Assembly (NCBI GenBank): GCA_003241175.1
Contig: QFOI01000136.1
Location: forward strand, 1 to 8,432
DNA from: Pseudopedobacter saltans
Lineage (GTDB): Bacteria > Bacteroidota > Bacteroidia > Chitinophagales > Chitinophagaceae
Length of the DNA stretch: 8,432 nucleotides
Direction of reading: 5' to 3'
In this document: piece after piece, positions 1 to 6,765 of the stretch
How the letters are laid out: every line of letters begins with the position of its first letter
Position numbering within the stretch: position 1 is the first letter of the stretch
The notes under the pieces: generated by a model
Told to the model about the DNA's origin: nothing
Databases searched by the model: none
The model's input: the letters and a program-made list of their open reading frames with translations, nothing else
Made by a program: the position numbers and the translations under genes

Positions 1-592
1 GATTGTTATTTTTTTTCTTGTATAGCAATTCAACATTGAGTTCTTTAAACCTGCTCAACACGGACTTCCCGTATTCCGTACAGTAGCCGTGTTCGGCAAG
101 TTGGGCAGCATTTACATGCTGCCATTCCTCATCCGAATACATTCTGCCAAGAAACTCTTCAAACTCTTTTCTGATTGCCTTGGCATATTGAGGATATGAT
201 GTTTTAGTGAAATGGTATAAATCGGCATCGCACAGTACTTTTTCCAATATGCCGCCAGGTCGTTGCGGAAATTTTGTAGCTTCAATACAAGCCAGTACGG
301 ATGCGATGAAGCTGCTGTCGCAATGGCATTGTTCCAGATAAGCTTTTGCTATTTTTTTGCTTTCTTCCTCGTGTCCTTTATAGGTATGGATATAACCGCT
401 ATCGTGAAACCAGGCCGCCACAGCCAGGATATCCATTTCTTTTTCGGACAAATGGCTGTGCTGTCCAATTTCCTTCGCTGCAGCTACCACGCCAAGGGTA
501 TGTGCGAGGTTATGAAAGCAAAGATTGGCCGACAGGTTGTCCCGGAGAAGGGCTGTTACAAACAACTCCACATTTATTACTATATTTTCCAT
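1..592 (-). CDS. HD-domain protein, N-terminal part of an HD/PycTM-like protein (3' end outside window)
   Basis: Partial gene: 197 codons are open from the ATG at 592 to the window edge. I chose this start because an in-frame TAG lies five codons upstream. What is seen: an HD metal-dependent phosphohydrolase core with H27 and H31 (FHNLAHT), the H63-D64 pair (WFHDSGY), H74 (YKGHEEES) and D122/D124 (CDADLYH). These are the usual metal ligands and all look intact, so the domain is probably active. Known of the family: this arrangement (HNLAHT, AAWFHDxGY, GHEEES, LCDADLYH, then a segment ending near EYGKSVL) matches my recollection of Bacteroidetes HD proteins that often continue into a membrane domain called PycTM (formerly DUF5706). 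The visible part stops just where that domain would begin, so whether it is present cannot be told. There is no signal peptide, so the HD part should be cytoplasmic. The start is 25 nt after the adaptor stop codon, so cotranscription with the efflux genes is likely. The substrate is unknown. Confidence 0.88.
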   Translation of the reverse strand, partial: MENIVINVELFVTALLRDNLSANLCFHNLAHTLGVVAAAKEIGQHSHLSEKEMDILAVAAWFHDSGYIHTYKGHEEESKKIAKAYLEQCHCDSSFIASVLACIEATKFPQRPGGILEKVLCDADLYHFTKTSYPQYAKAIRKEFEEFLGRMYSDEEWQHVNAAQLAEHGYCTEYGKSVLSRFKELNVELLYKKKNNN

Positions 593-617
593 AACTGCAT
601 TTTTCTAGTATCAATAA

Positions 618-1838
618 TTAATCCTCCTCGCCGGTATTGGTAAGTTTTGCATTGATAAAAAAAGCGGATTTCGTTACCACTTTTGTATTGGGCGGGAGGT
701 CTGAAACTGGGGTTATGGCCGTGAATCCCAATTCGGAAGTACCTTTCATGATTTCTATGCGCTCGAATATCCGGCTTCCTTTTTCCGGCTGGTGGCCATC
801 CACTGTTTTTTTGTCAGAAACAACGAATATGTAATACTTGCCGTCATAGTTGACAATCGCCTTGTCAGGAACGGCGGGCACGGTTGACTTATCTAGGCTG
901 ACCAGACCTGTTACATTCATGCTGTCTATAAGACCAGTCTTGTTATCACGGACTTTACAGTGAACGGAGACGGTTTTGCTGTCATTTTCAAAAGAGGCAC
1001 CCACACTGTACACTTCTGCCATATAATCCTTTTCAGGATTGTTTGTCAGGGCAAAATGCACGGCCTGACCGACTTTTACCTTGTAGAGATCCTTCTCGAA
1101 GATCTGCAAGTCTAGGTGCAATTGACGGTTGTCAACGATTTCCGCTACTGGCTGGGTAACGTCCACATAACTGCCGATCTTGGCAAATACATTGCTGACC
1201 GTACCACTTATCGGGCTTTTTACCAGCAATACGGCATTCATGTTTCGGTTATCCAGTACATTCGGGTTGATGCCCATCATCTGAATCTGTTTGTACAGAG
1301 AGGCCCTGCGGGTCTGCAGGGAACCGAGGTTGGCGGTAGCGATCTGCTTATTTTTCCCCGCACCTGCGTTGCCTGCCAGTAGCTCGTTCTGCCGCTGGAG
1401 TTCCTGTCCCGCCAACAGGATCTGGTTTTTCAGGGAAATATATTCTTCCTGCAACTGTACAAACTGCGGATTGGCGATTGTCGCCACCACCTGGCCCTTC
1501 TTCACATAGTCGCCCATTTGTATCAGCAGGGTCTTTACCACGCCGCCATAGAGGGCCGTCACGTTTGCCTTGTCATTGTTCGGGACACGCAGTATCCCAT
1601 TTGCCCTCAGCGTGGCTGTCAGCGGTTTGTTTTCTATGCTGCCCAGTTCCAGGCCGATGGCTTTCATTTGTCCTTCCGTAAGGGAAGCGACCGTAGGGTT
1701 TTCCACGGGAGTGGCAGGCTTTTCCTGTGCACCGTTTTCCGGTGCTTCGCTTTTATTGCCACTGCCACAGCCGGCAGTACCGAGTAATAGTATTGCCAGG
1801 GATAGTGAAAGAATATTTTTCTTTATGTAAATAAACAT
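618..1838 (-). CDS. RND efflux periplasmic adaptor (membrane fusion protein), CusB/CzcB-like
   Basis: This 406-residue adaptor links the inner-membrane RND pump to the outer-membrane channel. It has a basic N-terminus, a hydrophobic stretch (residues 8-20) and Cys24 in LLGTAGC, a slightly atypical lipobox, so it is probably a lipoprotein anchored in the inner membrane. The order fits the family: a linker to about 50, the first half of the lipoyl domain around 90-123 (GGVVKTLLIQMGDYVKKGQ), a helical hairpin about 125-195, the second lipoyl half about 203-235 (VKSPISGTVSNVFAKIGSYV), a beta-barrel about 240-315 and a membrane-proximal domain to the end. The length is normal. The N-terminal linker has none of the methionines or histidines used for metal binding in E. 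coli CusB. The ATG lies 3 nt after the TAA of the pump gene with no Shine-Dalgarno, suggesting translational coupling. The family is certain; the metal is not. Confidence 0.95.
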   Translation of the reverse strand: MFIYIKKNILSLSLAILLLGTAGCGSGNKSEAPENGAQEKPATPVENPTVASLTEGQMKAIGLELGSIENKPLTATLRANGILRVPNNDKANVTALYGGVVKTLLIQMGDYVKKGQVVATIANPQFVQLQEEYISLKNQILLAGQELQRQNELLAGNAGAGKNKQIATANLGSLQTRRASLYKQIQMMGINPNVLDNRNMNAVLLVKSPISGTVSNVFAKIGSYVDVTQPVAEIVDNRQLHLDLQIFEKDLYKVKVGQAVHFALTNNPEKDYMAEVYSVGASFENDSKTVSVHCKVRDNKTGLIDSMNVTGLVSLDKSTVPAVPDKAIVNYDGKYYIFVVSDKKTVDGHQPEKGSRIFERIEIMKGTSELGFTAITPVSDLPPNTKVVTKSAFFINAKLTNTGEED

Positions 1839-1841
1839 TTT

Positions 1842-3089
1842 TTATTGATTGAGAAGTGAATAAATGTTGATCACGGATTGGTTGACACTGGCAATGCTTT
1901 TCAGGTATCCCAGCCGGATATCGGTAGCCGTTTGCAAGGCATACAGGTATTCCACATAACCGATATCGCCGGCTTTGTACCCGACCATGGTAGCATTCAG
2001 TATTTCCGTTGCATTTGGCAGTGCCTGATCTTTGAAATAACGGTATTGCTGCAAATCCTGTCTGTACTGTAACCATGCATTGCCCAGCTGGGCGGAGAGT
2101 TCGGCTTTCCGCTGTTCAGCACTGGCTACAGCGGCCTGACGTGTCAGGTCCAGTGACCTCATTCGTGCCTTGGTTGCCCCAAAGGTCAGGGGAATGGAAA
2201 TACCGATATTTCCGTAACTGAAGCGGTTGCCCGACCCCATGTACTGTTCCTGGTTGTCTACCGTCTGCATTCCGATAAGCGACTGGTTCGTGTACCCAAG
2301 GGTAAAATCAGGCAATCCCTGTGCTTTTTCCACCTTCCGGCTCTTTTCTGCCAGAAGCGCCTCGTTATAAAGTGCCTTGACGGAAGGGTGATCTGCGATA
2401 GCGGAACTGTCCATCAGCCCACTCACCTGCAACGGGGAATACTCCGGCGCATCTTCTACCCGGAACAAATCCTCACTGCCCGTCAGTGCATACAGATTTT
2501 GGTAGGCCGCTTGAATCAGCACCTCGTTCTGTGCCATCAACAAAACGACCTGTCCCTTCTTGGCCTCAGCGGTGCTGATATCTACTTTTTTAGTGTCTCC
2601 GGCCTTAAAACGCACTTTGGCAATGTTGATAAATGCCTCATAAAGGCTGTCCATCCCCGCCAGTTCCATCCTGTTGTGCTGCAAGTACTGGATCTGGTAG
2701 AAATAAGAGCGCACCTGCTGTTTGAGTTCCAGCAGTGTAAGGGCCGATTGGTTACGGCTGCCTTCTATCTGCGCGTTGACCAATTCCTTCCTCGCACCAA
2801 AAAGCGTTGGAAAAGGTATCGTCTGTGATATCTGGAAAGACTGGTCAAAGCGGTTGCTGTTGTATTGCCCCAACTGTGCGGTAAATCCTGCCTTGGGCAG
2901 TTCCCCCGCAGTTTTTTTCAGCTGCGCTGCCGCTTCCACCTGCAAGCGGGAGGCCTGCAGGTTCTTATTGTTGTTGACGGCCAGTTCTATCGCCCTTTCA
3001 ATATTAACGGACGGACCAGTCTGTTGTGCACTGGCGGAGAAAGATACCGCCAGGAATATAAACAACCCGGCGATGGGTGCACTTTTCAT
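1842..3089 (-). other. TolC-like (OEP) domain of the fusion, with internal ATG and signal-peptide-like segment
   Basis: This is the 415-residue C-terminal part of the fusion, from the internal ATG at 3089. It opens with MK, a hydrophobic stretch (about residues 1040-1052 of the fusion) and FSASAQ, a typical Sec signal peptide with an A-x-A-like cleavage point. It continues with two TolC-type repeats: the first starts at NIERAIELAVNNNKNL and the second near DHPSVKALYNEALLAEKSRK, and each is followed by a strand region and a long helix. In the fused protein the hydrophobic segment must act as a thirteenth membrane crossing or be cleaved, because RND pumps end in the cytoplasm. The domain would supply the outer-membrane channel of the same efflux complex. 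Confidence 0.85.
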
Positions 3090-6000
3090 TTTTATCTTTT
3101 TTTGTTGGAAAATGATATACAGCAACGGCAGGACAAACAGCGTGAGGAAGGTTGCAGAAAGCAGTCCCCCGATAACGACGGTGGCCAGCGGCCGTTGTAC
3201 CTCGGCACCAATACGGGTACTCAATGCCATCGGCAGGAATCCAAGGGATGCTACGGTTGCCGTCATCAGTACGGGGCGCAGCCGCGTCACAGAGCCTTCA
3301 ATCACCCGTTCCCGGATGTTATTCATGCCCTCCTTGGCGAGGTTGTTAAATGTTCCTATCAACACCATGCCATTGAGCACCGCCACACCAAACAGGGCTA
3401 TGAAACCCACACCGGCACTGATGCTGAACGGCATGCCCCTGAGGTACAGTGCAAGGACCCCGCCTATGGCGCTCATCGGAATGGCCGTAAAGATCAACAG
3501 GGACTCCTTCATGGAGCGGAAGGTGAAATACAACAGTGCCAATATCAATAAAAGGGCAATAGGCACGGCAACCATCAGCGTCTTGCTGGCTGCCTGCAGG
3601 TTTTCAAATTGCCCACCATACGTATAGTAGTAACCGACCGGAAGCTTGACTTTCTGGTCCAGTTTTGCCTGTATTTCCTTCACCACATTTTGGACATCCC
3701 GTCCCACAACGTTGAAGCCGACGACGATTCTTCGCTTTCCATTCTCCCGGCTGATCTGGGCAGGCCCAACCTTATAGTTGATGTCTGCGACCTGGTTTAT
3801 CGGGATTTCAATGCCGGAAGGCAGTGGAACCATCAGGTTACGCACATTTTCAATATCCTTCCGGTAAGAACTGTCCAGACGGACGACCAGGTCAAAACGG
3901 CGTTCGTTTTCAAACACCTGTCCGGCGGCCTTACCTGCAAATGCCGTACTCAGCACATCGTTCAGCGTCTCGACGGATAATCCGTAGGAAGCCATCTGAG
4001 CACGGTTGTACACGACGTTGATCTGTGGCAATCCGCCCACTTTTTCTACCTGTGGGTTAGATGCTCCCTGTACCTCCTTGACCACGTCGCCGACCTTGTC
4101 CCCGTAATATATCAGGGAATCAAGGTCTTCCCCGAATATCTTGACGGCCACGTCCTGCCGCACACCGGTCATGAGTTCGTTAAAACGCATTTGTATGGGC
4201 TGGTTGGCCTCAAAATAGACACCTGGAATCACTTCCAGTTTTTTCAGTATCTCCTGTGCCAGTTCCTGATACGTTTTTTTTACTTTCCATTCTTCCACGG
4301 GACGGAGCATGATGATGAGATCTGTTGCTTCCGGTGGCATGGGATCCGTTGGTACCTCGGCCGATCCGGTCTTGCCCACCACCATTTTTACCTCATCAAA
4401 CTGCTTGATGATCCTCGATGCCTGCATGGAGGTTTCCATGCTCTGGGACAGGGAGGTTCCCTGCGGCAAAATACAGTTAAAGGCATAATCCCCTTCCTGC
4501 AGCTGCGGGATAAATTCACCGCCCATTTTTCCAAACATCCAGACGCATATTCCAAATATGGCCAAGGTAATCCCGACGACCCAGTACTTGGCCTTGATGG
4601 CACCTTTCAAGAGGGGCAGGTACAGGCGTTGTAGCCTGGCAACCATCCTGTCGGAAAGTGTCAGTTTGGGCTGTATGGTTTTGTTCAGGCAAAGGGCGCT
4701 CATCATGGGGATATAGGTAAGAGAAAGCAGAAATGCGCCCATAATGGCGAAAGTGACGGTCTTGGCCATAGGGGAAAACATTTTCCCTTCCACGCCAGTC
4801 AATACCAATATCGGAATATACACGATCATGATAATGATCTCCCCGAAAGTGGAACTGTCCCGTATTTTGGATGCGGCATTATAGACTTCCTCGTCCATTT
4901 GCCCCTGTGTAAGCACACGCTTTGTCTTGCCCAGGCCCAGATGGTGCAACGTGGCTTCCACTATGATAACGGCACCATCCACTATCAATCCAAAGTCTAT
5001 CGCCCCCATGCTCATCAGATTGGCGCTGACGCCAAAAATGTTCATCATGCCCAGGGCAAACAACAGGGACAAGGGAATGGCTGAGGCTACGATCAGTCCG
5101 GCACGTAAGTTCCCCAGGAACAGTACCAGTACGAATATGACAATCAGCGCGCCCTCCGTAAGATTGCGTTCCACTGTGCTAATTGCCTTGCTGACAAGGT
5201 TTGTACGGTCGAGATAGGGCTCAATAGTGACATCTTCGGGAAGGGTCTTTTGAATGGTCGCCACTTTTTCCTTGACCGCCTTCACCACTTCATTGCTGTT
5301 AGCCCCTTTCAGCATCATGATGATACCGCCCACTGCATCCACTTTGCCATCATAGGTCATGGCACCATAGCGTATGGCAGAGCCAAGGCGGACATCGGCA
5401 ATGTCTTTTATCAGTAGCGGAACAGAAGATGGGGTACTGCGGACGACAATATTGCGGATGTCATCCAGCGAGTCCACCAACCCTATGCCACGGATAAAGT
5501 ACGCACTCGGATTTTTCTCTATATAGGCACCGCCCGTATTCTGGTTGTTTGTTTCCAGCGCATTGAAAATATCCGTCAGGCTGACATCCATGGCTTTCAG
5601 TCGGTCCGGGTTGACGGCAACCTCATATTGTTTCAGCTCCCCACCGAAGCTGTTGATCTCGGCGACACCGGGAGTCCCGACAAGCTGCCTGCGCACGATC
5701 CAGTCCTGCATGGTGCGCAGTTCCATGGAAGTATATTTGGATTCGCTTCCTTTTTTCGGATGGAGGATGTACTGGTAGACCTCACCAAGGCCTGTGCTTA
5801 CTGGTGCCAGTCCCGGTGTGCCGATGCCTTTAGGAATCTCCTCCACTGCCGACTTTAATTGTTCACTGATCAGTTGGCGGGCAAAATATATGTCCACGTT
5901 TTCCTTGAAAGACGCGGTAATGACAGAAAGGCCGAAGCGGGAGATACTTCGTGTATCTTCGAGTCCAGGAACATTGGCTATGCTTTGTTCGATCGGGAAA

Positions 6001-6197
6001 GTAACGAGCCTTTCCACTTCCTGTCCTGCCAGCGTTGGGCAAACGGTTATAATCTGTACCTGATTGTTCGTGATGTCAGGTACGGCATCAATGGGTAACT
6101 TGGAGGCACTCCAGCCGCCCCAGATTACCAAAAGCAGGGTCAGTACACCGATAACGATCTTGTTACGGATACTGAACCGAATAATTTTATCCAGCAT
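1842..6197 (-). CDS. CusA/CzcA-family heavy-metal RND pump fused to a C-terminal TolC-like outer-membrane factor
   Basis: This 1451-residue protein is a proton-driven metal exporter. Residues 1-1036 are a full RND pump: TM1 about 12-30, a periplasmic loop, TM2-6 about 345-502, TM7 about 537-556, a second large loop, and TM8-12 about 876-1030. TM4 has D401-F-G-(x)3-D407-(x)6-E414, the charged relay of CzcA/CnrA-type divalent-cation pumps. E. coli CusA Met573/623/672 appear replaced by N574, A624 and E674 (eye alignment), which argues against Cu(I)/Ag(I). Residues 1037-1451 are a complete TolC-like factor that begins with its own signal-peptide-like segment. Such fusions are known in Bacteroidota, and both halves have normal lengths for separate proteins. 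I chose ATG 6197 because the family begins MLDKII; an in-frame ATG at 6272 would add 25 unrelated, uncharged-poor residues. The upstream AAGAAAAA is not a convincing ribosome site. The adaptor follows 3 nt downstream. Confidence 0.95.
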   Translation of the reverse strand: MLDKIIRFSIRNKIVIGVLTLLLVIWGGWSASKLPIDAVPDITNNQVQIITVCPTLAGQEVERLVTFPIEQSIANVPGLEDTRSISRFGLSVITASFKENVDIYFARQLISEQLKSAVEEIPKGIGTPGLAPVSTGLGEVYQYILHPKKGSESKYTSMELRTMQDWIVRRQLVGTPGVAEINSFGGELKQYEVAVNPDRLKAMDVSLTDIFNALETNNQNTGGAYIEKNPSAYFIRGIGLVDSLDDIRNIVVRSTPSSVPLLIKDIADVRLGSAIRYGAMTYDGKVDAVGGIIMMLKGANSNEVVKAVKEKVATIQKTLPEDVTIEPYLDRTNLVSKAISTVERNLTEGALIVIFVLVLFLGNLRAGLIVASAIPLSLLFALGMMNIFGVSANLMSMGAIDFGLIVDGAVIIVEATLHHLGLGKTKRVLTQGQMDEEVYNAASKIRDSSTFGEIIIMIVYIPILVLTGVEGKMFSPMAKTVTFAIMGAFLLSLTYIPMMSALCLNKTIQPKLTLSDRMVARLQRLYLPLLKGAIKAKYWVVGITLAIFGICVWMFGKMGGEFIPQLQEGDYAFNCILPQGTSLSQSMETSMQASRIIKQFDEVKMVVGKTGSAEVPTDPMPPEATDLIIMLRPVEEWKVKKTYQELAQEILKKLEVIPGVYFEANQPIQMRFNELMTGVRQDVAVKIFGEDLDSLIYYGDKVGDVVKEVQGASNPQVEKVGGLPQINVVYNRAQMASYGLSVETLNDVLSTAFAGKAAGQVFENERRFDLVVRLDSSYRKDIENVRNLMVPLPSGIEIPINQVADINYKVGPAQISRENGKRRIVVGFNVVGRDVQNVVKEIQAKLDQKVKLPVGYYYTYGGQFENLQAASKTLMVAVPIALLLILALLYFTFRSMKESLLIFTAIPMSAIGGVLALYLRGMPFSISAGVGFIALFGVAVLNGMVLIGTFNNLAKEGMNNIRERVIEGSVTRLRPVLMTATVASLGFLPMALSTRIGAEVQRPLATVVIGGLLSATFLTLFVLPLLYIIFQQKKIKMKSAPIAGLFIFLAVSFSASAQQTGPSVNIERAIELAVNNNKNLQASRLQVEAAAQLKKTAGELPKAGFTAQLGQYNSNRFDQSFQISQTIPFPTLFGARKELVNAQIEGSRNQSALTLLELKQQVRSYFYQIQYLQHNRMELAGMDSLYEAFINIAKVRFKAGDTKKVDISTAEAKKGQVVLLMAQNEVLIQAAYQNLYALTGSEDLFRVEDAPEYSPLQVSGLMDSSAIADHPSVKALYNEALLAEKSRKVEKAQGLPDFTLGYTNQSLIGMQTVDNQEQYMGSGNRFSYGNIGISIPLTFGATKARMRSLDLTRQAAVASAEQRKAELSAQLGNAWLQYRQDLQQYRYFKDQALPNATEILNATMVGYKAGDIGYVEYLYALQTATDIRLGYLKSIASVNQSVINIYSLLNQ
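3087..3104 (-). other. A7 run (A AAA AAG heptamer) at the pump/TolC junction
   Basis: On the minus strand the junction reads CAAAAAAAGATAAAAATG, with CAA AAA AAG ATA AAA ATG as the translated frame. Seven As occupy 3103-3097. In frame this gives the A_AAA_AAG heptamer known as a -1 ribosomal slip site in E. coli dnaX. If one A is removed the frame becomes CAA AAA AGA TAA, which stops the pump after 1034 residues and leaves the TolC ATG 2 nt downstream. A -1 slip would instead add about 29 residues before a TAA. Whether slippage happens is unknown; the sequence property itself is certain. Confidence 0.6.
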
Positions 6198-6333
6198 TAT
6201 TTTTTCTTGAATACGTAATAAAAAACAGGAAACCGGCTTACGGGTAAACAGCCATGGGCTGCAAGCATCCATTACAGGATATGCCTATACATTCCAGGCG
6301 GATGTAGACAGCAACACGCTTAACTATAAATTA
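6198..6333. other. 136-bp leader/intergenic region before the pump gene
   Basis: The gap is long compared with the 3-nt and 25-nt gaps later in the cluster. It contains CTTAACTAT copy 3 near its upstream end and a small perfect hairpin CAGCC-ATG-GGCTG at 6249-6261 that has no T-run and is unlikely to be a terminator. No TAnnTTTG element is visible on the minus strand. The pump frame stays open back to an ATG at 6272, but that extension does not look like protein of the family. Confidence 0.5.
6319..6327 (-). repeat. 9-mer CTTAACTAT, copy 3 (upstream of the pump gene)
   Basis: This copy has the same orientation as the other two. It lies in the gap between the small Cys-rich gene and the pump gene, about 120 nt before the pump start, which could mean a second regulated start point for the pump. 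Confidence 0.4.
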
Positions 6334-6657
6334 TTAGGCATTCATCTTGGGCGGCTGCCAGATATTACCGTGGTAGTTGGAGAAAACATTAATGTTCCTA
6401 AGTGAAAATTTCACTACGGAAACAGGAGGTATTTTTTCAAAACAGATTTGGATAGGTTCTATTTCCGGGTTTACCGAAGTGCCACAGCAGGAACAGGTGC
6501 AAAAAGGGGTACATGTATCATTTTTGTCGGCCTTACTATGAGATTGAGAATATGCTGCGTCAGATTTGTCACGGCTGTGTCCATAATATGTGTCACTACA
6601 TGGCATTACGGATAGTGCCAAAATATAGAGACTGAATATATAGACTAGAAACTTCAT
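6334..6657 (-). CDS. Small Cys/His-rich exported protein, DUF6660-like
   Basis: This 107-residue protein has a hydrophobic N-terminus (residues 2-18) ending in MPC, so it is either a secreted protein or a lipoprotein with acylated Cys20. A hydrophilic stretch with H27 and H40 leads to a Cys cluster, C49, C53, C55, C57 and C58 (CTPFCTCSCC), then C72 and a C-terminus ending NIWQPPK. The pattern fits my memory of DUF6660 proteins, which sit beside CusA/CzcA pumps in Bacteroidota and have no established function. I infer a periplasmic or surface metal-binding partner for the pump. I chose ATG 6657; an in-frame TTG at 6666 would put three residues before the signal sequence. The gene is more AT-rich than the pump genes and sits first in the efflux cluster, with a 136-bp gap before the pump. 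The open frame and Cys motif are clear; the role is not. Confidence 0.85.
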   Translation of the reverse strand: MKFLVYIFSLYILALSVMPCSDTYYGHSRDKSDAAYSQSHSKADKNDTCTPFCTCSCCGTSVNPEIEPIQICFEKIPPVSVVKFSLRNINVFSNYHGNIWQPPKMNA

Positions 6658-6663
6658 TCTAAG

Positions 6664-6671
6664 CAAAGTTA
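6664..6671 (-). promoter_or_regulatory. Candidate Bacteroidetes -7 element TAACTTTG
   Basis: On the minus strand this is TAACTTTG, a full match to the Bacteroidetes -7 consensus TAnnTTTG and the only one in the gaps before genes 3 and 5. No good TTTG-like -33 box is seen at the usual distance. Transcription would start close to the ATG at 6657, giving an almost leaderless message, which weakens the call. Confidence 0.3.
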
Positions 6672-6681
6672 GGCATTTATC

Positions 6682-6690
6682 CTTAACTAT
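6682..6690 (-). repeat. 9-mer CTTAACTAT, copy 2 (promoter-proximal)
   Basis: This copy lies 11-19 nt upstream of the candidate -7 element on the minus strand, inside what would be the promoter spacer. A protein bound here could block or reshape the promoter. Confidence 0.4.
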
Positions 6691-6756
6691 AGAATTGGGT
6701 ATTTATAATTTAGGGAAAATGACCATATTTTTTAATTTTATTATAATTTGTTAATA

Positions 6757-6765
6757 CTTAACTAT
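6757..6765 (-). repeat. 9-mer CTTAACTAT, copy 1 (distal)
   Basis: This copy lies just after the coupling-gene stop codon and about 100 nt before the small Cys-rich gene. Its left part overlaps the inverted repeat GTTAA-TAC-TTAAC (6750-6762), which could make it a better binding site than the other two. Confidence 0.4.

Noticed and set aside
9..16. Eight-A run (minus strand) in the HD gene as a second slippage site.
   Set aside because: It encodes lysines and asparagine in a charged linker, and without the downstream sequence there is no evidence that a shifted frame would give a sensible product.
1..592. Calling a complete Pycsar anti-phage system.
   Set aside because: No nucleotide cyclase gene is in the window and the PycTM domain itself would lie outside it. 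Only the HD portion is seen.
263..643. A 126-codon plus-strand open frame at the low end of the window.
   Set aside because: It is antisense to the HD gene, which has a full set of HD metal ligands, and it runs into the end of the adaptor gene.
2722..3627. A 301-codon open frame on the plus strand, with other long plus-strand frames across 1100-6100.
   Set aside because: They lie opposite the pump and adaptor genes, whose minus-strand products are unmistakable family members. The plus-strand translations are low in recognisable motifs and read as antisense shadows.
6249..6261. Hairpin CAGCC-ATG-GGCTG as a terminator before the pump gene.
   Set aside because: The stem is only 5 bp and no T-run follows on the minus strand.
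6198..6272. Longer pump start at ATG 6272, adding 25 residues.
   Set aside because: The extra residues (starting MDACSPWLF) resemble no RND N-terminus. The family begins with an MLDKII-like sequence just before TM1, as found at 6197.
6658..6666. TTG start at 6666 for the small Cys-rich gene.
   Set aside because: It adds only three residues before a good MKF signal-sequence start, and ATG is preferred over TTG.
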